Shown here: positions 42,306-49,077 of the stretch, in pieces | Layout: the number at the start of each line of letters is the position of its first letter | Position numbering within the stretch: the stretch's first letter is position 1 | From: Phycisphaerae bacterium | GTDB taxonomy: Bacteria > Planctomycetota > Phycisphaerae > Tepidisphaerales > Tepidisphaeraceae | Length of the DNA: 60,191 bases | Assembly (NCBI GenBank): GCA_025924315.1 | Contig: JAICIO010000028.1 | Span: 1 to 60,191, forward strand | Direction: 5' to 3' | Notes under the pieces: model-generated | Database searches by the model: none | What the model was told of the DNA's origin: nothing | What the model saw: only the letters and a program-made list of their open reading frames with translations | Made by a program: the position numbers and the translations under genes

Positions 42306-43267
42306 AACCTGCTTCGGATATTTCTGAACTCCCGGATGGTGCTTTGTGTGTGGCACAGCCGCCCTCGGCTGTGCGCGCGCCGAGCACAGCCGAGGGCGGC
42401 TGTGCCACATGGTCCTCCAAGCTCGTCGATTACTACGAGCTCACCAAGCCGCGGATGAACTTCCTCATCCTCATCACGACGATGGTGGGCTTTTACATGG
42501 CCTCGCGCGGCGCGATCGACTGGCTGCGGCTCTTCAACGCCCTGCTCGGCACGCTGTTGTGCGCATCGAGCGCCGGCGTGATCAACCAGGTGATCGAGCG
42601 CAACTACGACCGGCTCATGGACCGTACGCGCAACCGACCGATCCCCGCCGGCCGCGTCCATCCAACCGAGGCGTTCCTCTTCGGCGCCGCTTGCGGCTTA
42701 GCGGGGATTACCGAGCTGCTCGTCACGGTGAACCCCCTCACCGCGGCGCTCGGCGCCTTCACGCTGCTCAGTTACGTCCTGATCTACACGCCGCTGAAGC
42801 GCATCACGTCGCTCAATACCGTCGTCGGCGCGATTCCCGGCGCGATCCCGCCGGTGATGGGTTTTACCGCGGCAAGCGGCGCGCTCTCTCCCGCGGCCCT
42901 CAGCATCTTCGGCATCCTCTTCCTCTGGCAGATGCCGCACTTCCTCGCGATCGCGATCCTCTACAAGCGCGATTACGCCGCGGGTGGGTTCAAGATGCTG
43001 CCGGTCGTCGATCCGCACCTCGAGCAGACACGCAAACAGATTCTGCTGTACGGCCTGGCGCTGATCCCGATGAGCCTGGTGCCCGCCCTGCAGCACACGG
43101 CCGGCGTGGTTTATTTCACCGCCGCCGTCTTGCTCGGGCTGGCATTCTTGAGCTTTGGCGTTTCGTGCGCCGCCACGCGCAGCCGCGAAGACGCTCGCAA
43201 ACTCTTTTTCGCGTCGATCATCTACCTGCCGCTGCTGCTTGCGGCGCTGATGCTCGACAAGATGTGA
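42302..43267 (+). CDS. ctaB: Protohaem IX farnesyltransferase (haem O synthase)
   Basis: 321 residues. Adds farnesyl to haem b to give haem O. UbiA fold: YYELTKPRMNFLILITTMVG, then NYDRLMDRTRNRPIPAGRV with the NxxDRxMDR Mg-diphosphate motif, then the second site YKRDYAAGGFKMLPV, with about nine TM helices. ATG overlaps the ctaA stop (ATGA), so the two are coupled. Residues ~17-36 (VAQPPSAVRAP then TAEGGCAT) are a translated palindromic element, giving a foreign N-terminal extension. The 3' end is duplicated (43365-43386). Confidence 0.95.
   Translation: MKPASDISELPDGALCVAQPPSAVRAPSTAEGGCATWSSKLVDYYELTKPRMNFLILITTMVGFYMASRGAIDWLRLFNALLGTLLCASSAGVINQVIERNYDRLMDRTRNRPIPAGRVHPTEAFLFGAACGLAGITELLVTVNPLTAALGAFTLLSYVLIYTPLKRITSLNTVVGAIPGAIPPVMGFTAASGALSPAALSIFGILFLWQMPHFLAIAILYKRDYAAGGFKMLPVVDPHLEQTRKQILLYGLALIPMSLVPALQHTAGVVYFTAAVLLGLAFLSFGVSCAATRSREDARKLFFASIIYLPLLLAALMLDKM
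42350..42408. repeat. Complete GTGGCACAGCCG twin-hairpin element inside ctaB
   Basis: GTGGCACAGCCGCCCTCGGC then TGTGC, a short GCGCGCCGA core, and GCACAGCCGAGGGCGGCTGT ending GTGCCAC. It begins at codon 17 of ctaB and stays in frame to the start of the conserved protein. Confidence 0.92.
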
Positions 43268-43386
43268 ATGGGCTGTTGGTTCGTTTGTAGGCTCCGCTTC
43301 AGCGGACCGGCTATTTGCTTCTTGGACGAATGAATAACCGGTCCGCTGAAGCGGACCCTACAAGGCTGATGCTCGACAAGATGTGA
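43246..43386. repeat. GGTCCGC twin-hairpin element flanked by a 22-bp direct duplication
   Basis: The element proper is 43287-43361 (GTAG...CTAC, with GGCTA and TAACC inner boxes). The last 22 bases of ctaB including its TGA (43246-43267) are repeated exactly at 43365-43386, just past the element. Such a duplicate on both sides is what an insertion with target-site duplication, or a tandem slip, would leave. Confidence 0.9.
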
Positions 43387-43392
43387 GGCGAT

Positions 43393-43459
43393 TGTTGCAC
43401 GTTGCACGTTGCGTGTTGGAACAACATGCACCAAACAAGACGCAACATGCAACATGCAA
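43393..43459. repeat. Dyad of GTTGCACGTTGC / GCAACATGCAAC words
   Basis: The left arm repeats GTTGCACGTTGCGTGTTGG; the right arm is CGCAACATGCAACATGCAA. Family of 5688-5755. It lies directly before the coxC SD. Confidence 0.72.
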
Positions 43460-43477
43460 GTCCGAAAGGAGCGTTCC

Positions 43478-44347
43478 GTGTCTGACACGGTTCTCAACCA
43501 CGGGTACATCCCCGAAGAACACGCGCCCGATCCGGTCATCGGCCACGGCGATCCGACTCCGCCGGGGAAAGTCGGCATCTGGCTCTTCCTCGCCAGCGAA
43601 ATCATGTTCTTCGTCGCGATCCTCGGGTCCTACGTCATCCTGCGCTCCGGATCGCACGAGCTTTTCGCCAAACACGCGCTGGCGCTCAGCAAGCCGCTTG
43701 CAGGCATCAACACGCTCGTGCTCATCTTCAGCTCTCTCACGATGGCGCTCGCGGTCGATGCGTCGCAAAAAGGTAAGCGCAATAAGACGATCATCTGCCT
43801 GTTTATCACCTTTCTCTGCGCCGCCGGATTCCTGGGCATCAAGGCGATCGAGTACACGAGCAAGTTCAAGCATCACACGATTGTCGCGCGCGAATCCGCC
43901 AACGGTCCGCTCTACGTCTACGACGGCCATCTTCATGAAGAAGATGCTGCGTCAATGACGATCGAAGGCTATCGCATGCCGGTGCCCGAGCACGGCTCGA
44001 TCGACATTCATCTGATCAGCGAACACGACGTGATGAACGGCGGAATTGAGCCGGCCGAGGCGGGACAGAAATCCGAAAAGGCGATGGAGACGTTTACGAT
44101 TCCCAAGAGCGAGATCGCGCAGGACATCATCTATGGCCCGTGGAAGAACATTTTCTACGCGGACTATTTCACGCTGACGGGCATTCACGCGATCCACGTG
44201 ATCGGCGGAATGTTCCCGATCGCGTTCCTCTGCATTTTCGCGATCCGCGGGAAACTGCTTCCGCACCACACCGAATACGTCGGCCTCTACTGGCACTTCG
44301 TCGACCTGGTGTGGATCTTCCTGTTCCCGCTGCTGTACCTGATTTGA
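43478..44347 (+). CDS. coxC: Cytochrome c oxidase subunit III
   Basis: 289 residues from GTG 43478 with SD GAAAGGAG 6-7 bases before it; earlier in-frame starts lie in the repeat. TM helices include VGIWLFLASEIMFFVAILGS, NTLVLIFSSLTMALAVDAS, KTIICLFITFLCAAGFLGI, LTGIHAIHVIGGMFPIAFLC and FVDLVWIFLFPLLYLI. A ~110-residue hydrophilic loop between the third helix and the pair of C-terminal helices (GPLYVYDGHLHEEDAASMTI to GPWKNIFYADYF) is much longer than in typical subunit III. Supports assembly and proton uptake of the oxidase. Confidence 0.93.
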   Translation: MSDTVLNHGYIPEEHAPDPVIGHGDPTPPGKVGIWLFLASEIMFFVAILGSYVILRSGSHELFAKHALALSKPLAGINTLVLIFSSLTMALAVDASQKGKRNKTIICLFITFLCAAGFLGIKAIEYTSKFKHHTIVARESANGPLYVYDGHLHEEDAASMTIEGYRMPVPEHGSIDIHLISEHDVMNGGIEPAEAGQKSEKAMETFTIPKSEIAQDIIYGPWKNIFYADYFTLTGIHAIHVIGGMFPIAFLCIFAIRGKLLPHHTEYVGLYWHFVDLVWIFLFPLLYLI

Positions 44348-44349
44348 TT

Positions 44350-44410
44350 GTGGCTCGTCGCTTGTTGCTTGTTGTTTGACAACACGCAACACGCCACACG
44401 CAACATGCAA
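44350..44410. repeat. Dyad of GTTGCTTGTTG / CAACACGCAAC words
   Basis: TGGCTCGTCGCTTGTTGCTT on the left is mirrored by AACACGCAACACGCCACACG on the right. Same family as 43393-43459. It starts 3 bp after the coxC stop. Confidence 0.72.
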
Positions 44411-44421
44411 TCGGAGCAAAT

Positions 44422-44817
44422 ATGACCGCTCACAGCCAATCGCGAATGCCCGAAGAACCGCATGATGTCTCGCGGCCGGAGCCGCATCACGTGGTCCCCT
44501 ACTTCACGATCTTCATCGTGCTGGTGGTACTCACCATCATCACCGTCGCCGTCGCGCTGGTGCGCTTTCCCAATGAGATTGTGAACGTCCTGCTCGCCCT
44601 GCTCGTCGCGACGATCAAGGGCTGCTGCGTCGCGCTATTCTTCATGCATCTGAAATACGAAGGAAAGCTAATCTACCTGATGCTGATCGTCCCGATCTGC
44701 CTGATGCTGATTCTCGTCTTCGCCCTGATCCCGGATATCGTCATGACGGATCCCGGCAGCAGCAGCGCATCGCTTCATTTGTTCAACGCGCATCCCGCGA
44801 TTTACAACCCGCATTGA
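44422..44817 (+). CDS. Cytochrome c oxidase subunit IV-type small membrane protein
   Basis: 131 residues. Three TM helices: YFTIFIVLVVLTIITVAVAL, NVLLALLVATIKGCCVALFF followed by MHLKYEGK, and LIYLMLIVPICLMLILVFAL. The MHLKYE loop is the hallmark of the prokaryotic subunit IV (CyoD/COX4_pro-like) family. It closes the oxidase operon. The C-terminus is a short soluble tail (HLFNAHPAIYNPH). Confidence 0.9.
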   Translation: MTAHSQSRMPEEPHDVSRPEPHHVVPYFTIFIVLVVLTIITVAVALVRFPNEIVNVLLALLVATIKGCCVALFFMHLKYEGKLIYLMLIVPICLMLILVFALIPDIVMTDPGSSSASLHLFNAHPAIYNPH

Positions 44818-44844
44818 GTTGCACACGCGGACGCCGCGCACAAT

Positions 44845-44924
44845 GTCATCCTGAGCGCAGCGAAGGATCTCGGGAAGGGAAAGCGATTCTCAATCCCGAG
44901 ATCCTTCGCTTCGCTCAGGATGAC
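44845..44924. repeat. Twin-arm element, ATCCTGAGCGAAGCG family
   Basis: GTCATCCTGAGCGCAGCGAA with GGATCTCGGG on the left, the complement on the right, and a ~20-base core. One base (GCGCAG for GCGAAG) is uncompensated. It is in the spacer between the oxidase operon and the ABC ATPase. Confidence 0.9.
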
Positions 44925-44956
44925 GGTTCTTTTGGGTAATCGTAAGGTTGCTGTCT

Positions 44957-45880
44957 ATGTCCCAACCCATTGTTGTTATCGATAACCTCTCTCATCACTA
45001 CGGCGTGCGGGCGGCCCTCACCGATGTTTCGCTCTCCGTGAACGCCGGCGAGATCTTCGGGTTCCTCGGCCCCAACGGCAGCGGAAAGACCACGCTCTTC
45101 CGCGTCCTCTCGACGCTCATCGCCCCGCAGCGCGGGACCGTTACCATGATGGGCCTCGACGTCGCATCGCAGCGCGATCTCGTCCGCAAACAGATCGGCG
45201 TCGTCTTTCAATCGCCGAGCCTCGACATCAAGCTGACCGCGAACGAAAACCTGCGGCATCACGGTCATTTGTATGGCCTTCGCGGCGCGGATCTGAGCGC
45301 TCGCATGGATCGCGCGCTGGGCGAGTTGGGTCTGGGCGATCGCGCGAACGAGTTCGTCGAAACCTTCAGCGGTGGAATGCGCCGCCGTGTCGAGCTCGCG
45401 AAAGGGATGCTCAATGAACCCAAGATCCTGCTGCTCGACGAACCGAGCACAGGCCTGGATCCCGGCGCGCGCATCGATCTGTGGAACACGCTGAAATCGC
45501 TGCAGTCGCGCGGCGTAACGATTCTGCTCACCACGCATCTCATGGATGAAGCCGATCGCTGCTCGCGCCTCACCATCATGAACCGCGGAGTGGTCGCGGC
45601 TTGCGATACGCCCGATGCGCTCAAGCGCCGCATCGGCGGAGACGTCATCACGCTCACGAGTCACGAGCCGACCCAGTTGCGCCAGGCGCTACAGGAGCGC
45701 CTGGCGGTGGATGCGATGGAGTTTGAAAATGGAATACGGTTTGAGCGGGCGAACGGCCATCAGTTCGTCCCGCAACTGATCGAGACACTGCCGGGAATGG
45801 TCGACTCCGTTTCAGTCGGAAAGCCAACGCTGGAAGATGTGTTCATGCATGTCACCGGTCGCGAATTTCACGACGAGTAA
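44957..45880 (+). CDS. ABC transporter ATP-binding protein without a linked permease
   Basis: 307 residues from the ATG at 44957. Walker A GPNGSGKTT (about 37-45), signature FSGGMRRRVELAKGML, Walker B ILLLDEPSTGLDP and switch TTHLMDEADRC. It matches the DrrA/CcmA-like drug or copper/ABC-2 exporter subfamily, with a C-terminal DUF4162-like segment (VDSVSVGKPTLEDVFMHVTG). An ABC-2 permease usually follows; here the next gene is a convergent ArsR regulator. The permease may be elsewhere. Position after the oxidase genes suggests a role in oxidase or cofactor assembly, but this is speculation. Confidence 0.92.
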   Translation: MSQPIVVIDNLSHHYGVRAALTDVSLSVNAGEIFGFLGPNGSGKTTLFRVLSTLIAPQRGTVTMMGLDVASQRDLVRKQIGVVFQSPSLDIKLTANENLRHHGHLYGLRGADLSARMDRALGELGLGDRANEFVETFSGGMRRRVELAKGMLNEPKILLLDEPSTGLDPGARIDLWNTLKSLQSRGVTILLTTHLMDEADRCSRLTIMNRGVVAACDTPDALKRRIGGDVITLTSHEPTQLRQALQERLAVDAMEFENGIRFERANGHQFVPQLIETLPGMVDSVSVGKPTLEDVFMHVTGREFHDE

Positions 45881-45927
45881 CGTGCACCTGCCTCAGATGA
45901 AACCTGGATGAAAATATCGAGACGTCA

Positions 45928-46278
45928 TCAAATCGTCATGCTGGCGGCTGCGTGTTGTGATGCTTGTATATCGATTCGGTATTTCTCGACCTTCAACGAC
46001 AACCCAGCGCCATCATTTGTATCGACACGGCCGTCAAGGTTGTAGAACACCTGTTTCCCATTCCTTCGGTTCCCAATGATATTGTTCATGCGAAGCAAGC
46101 CAAGATGATGACTCACCGTCGGCTGCGGAAGACCGAGCTCCTGGCAAAGTGTTGTAACGTTGCGCTCACCCTGCGCGAGAAGCATCAGGATGTTCAACCG
46201 CGTCTTGTCGGAGAGCAGGCGGAAGAGTGTCGTAAGTTGTTCCAGATCCTGATCGGTGTGCCCTGGTGCCTTGGCCAT
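45928..46278 (-). CDS. ArsR-family winged-helix regulator
   Basis: 116 residues from the ATG at 46278 (GGAG 9 bases upstream); an in-frame ATG at 46293 would add five residues. HTH: LFRLLSDKTRLNILMLLAQG and LCQELGLPQPTVSHHLGLLR, followed by the wing NRRNGKQVFYNLDG. The ArsR ELCVCDL metal site is only ELGLPQ here with a single Cys (TLCQE), so a metal sensor of the usual alpha3 kind is not indicated. It lies tail to tail with the ABC ATPase gene and is probably self-regulated. Confidence 0.88.
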   Translation of the reverse strand: MAKAPGHTDQDLEQLTTLFRLLSDKTRLNILMLLAQGERNVTTLCQELGLPQPTVSHHLGLLRMNNIIGNRRNGKQVFYNLDGRVDTNDGAGLSLKVEKYRIDIQASQHAAASMTI

Positions 46279-46314
46279 TGAAAGTGTCTCCATCCCATAT
46301 TGCCACCCGTAGCG

Positions 46315-46344
46315 ATGATATGGCTTACAAAATGTTGTAGTCAA
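46315..46344 (-). promoter_or_regulatory. Promoter and operator dyad of the ArsR gene
   Basis: On the minus strand, TTGACT (46344-46339), 18 bases and TATCAT (46320-46315) form a promoter ending 36 bases before the ATG. The spacer contains a perfect TACAA-N4-TTGTA dyad (46326-46339), the size of an ArsR operator. Confidence 0.55.
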
Positions 46345-46944
46345 TGAAAGCGTCGCGACTTAACGCCTTGCCAAACATTGACATGTAAACATGCATATGT
46401 GCGTAATAAATTCCGATATATAGATGGCCGTGGCGTTGCACCCCCTCTGGCTGAGAGCTCCTTCGTTTGCTCTGCGAAAGCAGCAATACGGCACGGATCC
46501 GTTCCTAGACGCCGACAGCAGCCGCGTGCCCTCCACCGCCTGATCGCTCAATCGCTTATCCGCGTCGCACACGATACCCCACTCACCGCCGGCGTGGCGT
46601 GACAGATACTTCTGGAAATTCTCGCCAGCCGCGGCTTCCCAGCGCTTCGGGTGTTGCCCGTAACTGGCCGAGCCTGAATCGTTTTGCCATCCGTTCCCTT
46701 CGACTGCAACCATTGGCCGTCGAATTGAGCGGTCGAGAGTGGCGACTGTCCAGATCAGACGAGTGGAAGGCAACATGTTTGAACAAGATCCCCCACTCGC
46801 GGCATAATCGCGGGGACCGGATGGGGTTTCACCAATTTGGCGGGCTGATCGACCAACTCGAACCGCGGCGGATGAACGAGACGACTGTTCGCGATTATGA
46901 GCGCAAAATAATCTGGATGTCCCCGTTTTCGGTTCCTTTGCCGG
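46345..46944. other. 600-bp stretch with no convincing gene
   Basis: It has lower GC and weak codon structure in every frame. Several open frames exist on both strands (for example 46360-46776 minus, 46599-47231 plus) but none has an SD or recognisable protein. It may be decayed sequence at the edge of an old insertion near the tRNA. Confidence 0.5.
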
Positions 46945-47199
46945 TCACTTGCTCGCACGCTTCTTCTGAAATCGCCTCTTCTTGGCCACAAGCGTCTTTT
47001 GCAAAGCCTCGATTCGCTTCTTGCCCCAATGCGCGTGGCACTCACCAGAGGAAATCATCGCCTCCGTTTCTCGAATCACGCGAAGGAGATATCCGCTGTT
47101 TGGATTACGGAGGTGGCGATGATGGACATCGGTGCCAGCAGGTATTTTCCCGCTACGTGCGACCTCAGATTTGCGCGCCTGACGTTCGACTCTTCGCAT
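46945..47199 (-). CDS. Small hypothetical protein, basic C-terminus
   Basis: 84 residues. It has a good SD (GGGAGAGG, 7 bases before ATG) and a TATAAT at 47231-47236 (minus strand), so expression is credible. No family recognised. The last 45 residues (RVIRETEAMISSGECHAHWG then KKRIEALQKTLVAKKRRFQK) are helical and very basic, so nucleic-acid binding is possible. It lies in a gene-poor region and may be a spurious frame. Confidence 0.4.
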   Translation of the reverse strand: MRRVERQARKSEVARSGKIPAGTDVHHRHLRNPNSGYLLRVIRETEAMISSGECHAHWGKKRIEALQKTLVAKKRRFQKKRASK

Positions 47200-47285
47200 A
47201 CGGCTGCCTCTCCCTGCCGGATAACCTGTGATTATATGTCGCGCGCGGTCGAATGCGCGTCGGCTACGATCTCCGCGCGATGCCC

Positions 47286-47659
47286 GAGCGATGCCCGGAA
47301 TGCGGAACGGCGAGCGCGGCGGAGTAGCAGCTATGATGCAGATTCTGACTGGTGACGGAACGCGCGGTACCGCTTAACTGCAAACTGTGCTTCAAAGGAG
47401 GCAAGGATGACCCACGGGAGCAAATTGATGAGCAATGGGAAGACCAGATAAACCCAGGTCACGCTGCCGGGGATGATGAGTTTCGACTCGTACGCGATCG
47501 ACGTCACAACACAACCAAAGCCGCTACCGATCACGAATCCTCGGAAGGCGTGGTACCAGTTGGGATACGTTGGCTTGGACCCCATCTGCAATGAGCATAA
47601 AGCGTGAATTCAGAATATCCAGCGGTGCAGCCACGCCGGAGCGATGCCCGGAATGCGGA
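47286..47659. repeat. Direct repeats flanking an 86-residue gene
   Basis: A 21-base sequence (GAGCGATGCCCGGAATGCGG plus A) occurs exactly at 47286-47306 and 47639-47659. It is followed in each case by ACGGCGAG..GGCGGAGTAGC, directly in the first copy and after a ~24-base insert in the second (47684-47705). Confidence 0.75.
47331..47591 (-). CDS. Small two-helix membrane protein, unknown
   Basis: 86 residues. Two predicted TM helices: GFVIGSGFGCVVTSIAY and WVYLVFPLLINLLPWVILAS, with a positively charged C-terminus (VKRYRAFRHQ). No family recognised. It lies between two copies of a 21-base direct repeat, and its stop codon is inside the tail of the first one. It may be a captured cassette or an ordinary orphan. 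Confidence 0.5.
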   Translation of the reverse strand: MQMGSKPTYPNWYHAFRGFVIGSGFGCVVTSIAYESKLIIPGSVTWVYLVFPLLINLLPWVILASFEAQFAVKRYRAFRHQSESAS

Positions 47660-47828
47660 CTTCGACAGGATCAGTCGAGTCAAACGGCGAGGGTGGCGGA
47701 GTAGCTGTTAACGGCTGCTAATTTTCAATTACATTTACGGAAAGATTGCTCAGGGAAGTGCGCGGAAGAGACGTGTACAAGAGTGTGTACAAAACCCCTC
47801 CCGAACCCCCTCTTTGACGCGAAACGAA

Positions 47829-47899
47829 TGGAGCGACGGGGAATCGAACCCCGATTTGCTGAATGCGATTCAGCCGTCATCCCGTTAGACCATCGCCCC
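47829..47899 (-). tRNA. tRNA-Ala, anticodon CGC
   Basis: A 71-nt cloverleaf on the minus strand. Acceptor arm GGGGCGA/TCGCTCC, with G3-U70, the alanine identity pair. The anticodon arm is GCTGA-ATCGCAT-TCAGC, with U33 and anticodon CGC (reads GCG). T arm CGGGG-TTCGATT-CCCCG; discriminator A73; no encoded CCA. The D-stem is weak (GTCT/TGAC with one mismatch). It lies 69 bp downstream of the prepilin gene's complement and borders the gene-poor stretch. Confidence 0.85.
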
Positions 47900-47967
47900 G
47901 GGAACGGGGCATTTTATGCGATCGGTGGACCTGGTCAAGCTATTGAATGGGCCGTGCGGACAGTCAC

Positions 47968-48774
47968 CTAATCCAGCGGCAGCAGCACCGAATCTTTTGC
48001 GTTGGCGGGCGAGACCATCAGGTTGGGCTTCGTTGCGCCCTGGGCGGTGTAGATATTGTCCTGATTCACGCCGACAAAGGGGTTCGGCACGTATACCACA
48101 TGCCCGTCGCCGAAGAGAACGTTCTGCCCTTCGCGCTCGTGGTTTTCGCTGTTGGCCATCATCATGTCGGACTTGGCGGAGGTGGCGTTGGGGCGGAAGA
48201 CATCCGCCTTGCGCAATGTTGACACGCCCGGATTCAGATCTGCCATGATCGCGAAATTGGCGCCGGTTTTACCGGTAAGCTTGTAGCCTTTCGCGACGGC
48301 GGAGTCGTCGGGATATGGGTTCGCGTAGGAATAGCCAAGGTTTTTCGCGTAGTTCGTGAAGTTCGCCTGCGTTGCCGGATTTCCCGGATCGATCTCGAAC
48401 TCGTTCACGTCGTTGTAAGGGCAGATGAAGATCTTCGGCGGTAACTTTTGATTCCGCGCGAGCAACCACAGCGGCGCCGTCACGTCGTTCGCCGCAACCC
48501 CTCCGCGAAAGGCGTCTTGCGCCGCCGCGCCGGTACCGGCGACGGGCGGTGCGCCCGCGACGTAAATCGTCCGCGGATAGTTCCCGTGATTGTCGTTTGC
48601 ATACATCGTGATCGCCTGGCCGATCTGGCGCAGGTTCGAGGCGCACGCGTCGATGTACCCCTTGTGCCGCGCGACTTCCATCGCCGCCAGCAGCAGGCCC
48701 ATCAACACGGCGATGATCGCGATGACGATGACGAGTTCGATCAATGTGAAGGCGCGCGGCCGTTGCTGGCTCAT
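47968..48774 (-). CDS. Type II secretion/type IV pilin-like protein (H-X9-DG family)
   Basis: 268 residues from the ATG at 48774; GTG and ATG codons a little upstream have no SD. The N-terminus RPRAFTLIELVIVIAIIAVL is a class III prepilin leader with F+1, T, L, I and E+5, followed by one hydrophobic helix. CPYND holds a lone Cys; VLFGDGHVVYVPNP is the C-terminal GDGHV element typical of planctomycete DUF1559-like pseudopilins. Probably secreted and processed by a prepilin peptidase. A separate family from the Tad pilus genes at 54-60 kb. Confidence 0.88.
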   Translation of the reverse strand: MSQQRPRAFTLIELVIVIAIIAVLMGLLLAAMEVARHKGYIDACASNLRQIGQAITMYANDNHGNYPRTIYVAGAPPVAGTGAAAQDAFRGGVAANDVTAPLWLLARNQKLPPKIFICPYNDVNEFEIDPGNPATQANFTNYAKNLGYSYANPYPDDSAVAKGYKLTGKTGANFAIMADLNPGVSTLRKADVFRPNATSAKSDMMMANSENHEREGQNVLFGDGHVVYVPNPFVGVNQDNIYTAQGATKPNLMVSPANAKDSVLLPLD

Positions 48775-48861
48775 TTCCCGGTTCTCCGACAGGCCCATTC
48801 GCACGAAGATGATAGCGACGAACGATGAGCCTTCGATGAAACGGAAACCGTAGCGGTCGAA

Positions 48862-49077
48862 TTACAGAATGACCGGTCCGCCGTCTTCGCTTCCGTCGTC
48901 GATCCAATCCTTCATCGCCTCGAGCAATTCCGCGAGCGAGTGATAGGCTCGATGCTCCCGCAACGGCTGCTCACCTGCTTTGGGATATTCGAGAGAAGGC
49001 GGATTTGATTTCAGATCCGAGATCGGCGGGGGAACTTCGTGTTGAGGCTCGAAGTTGTGTGGTACACGCGTCTCCAT
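48862..49077 (-). CDS. Small hypothetical acidic protein
   Basis: 71 residues. SD TTGGAG is 6-7 bases before the ATG. Proline-rich first half (PPPISDLKSNPPSLEYPK), then an acidic helix (YHSLAELLEAMKDWIDDGSE) and a terminal GGPVIL. No family recognised. It is 58 bp upstream of the prepilin-like gene's start on the same strand and could be its co-transcribed partner. Confidence 0.5.
   Translation of the reverse strand: METRVPHNFEPQHEVPPPISDLKSNPPSLEYPKAGEQPLREHRAYHSLAELLEAMKDWIDDGSEDGGPVIL

Noticed and set aside
43268-43364. Possible short insertion sequence after ctaB
   Set aside because: 97 bp with no open frame; only a palindromic repeat with flanking duplication, so it is reported as a non-autonomous element.
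46360-46776. 138-codon minus-strand frame in the gene-poor stretch
   Set aside because: No SD, no family, and its codons look random; kept only as part of the non-coding stretch.
46599-47231. 210-codon frame on the + strand
   Set aside because: Low-complexity composition, no SD, and it overlaps a small minus-strand gene with a better SD and -10.
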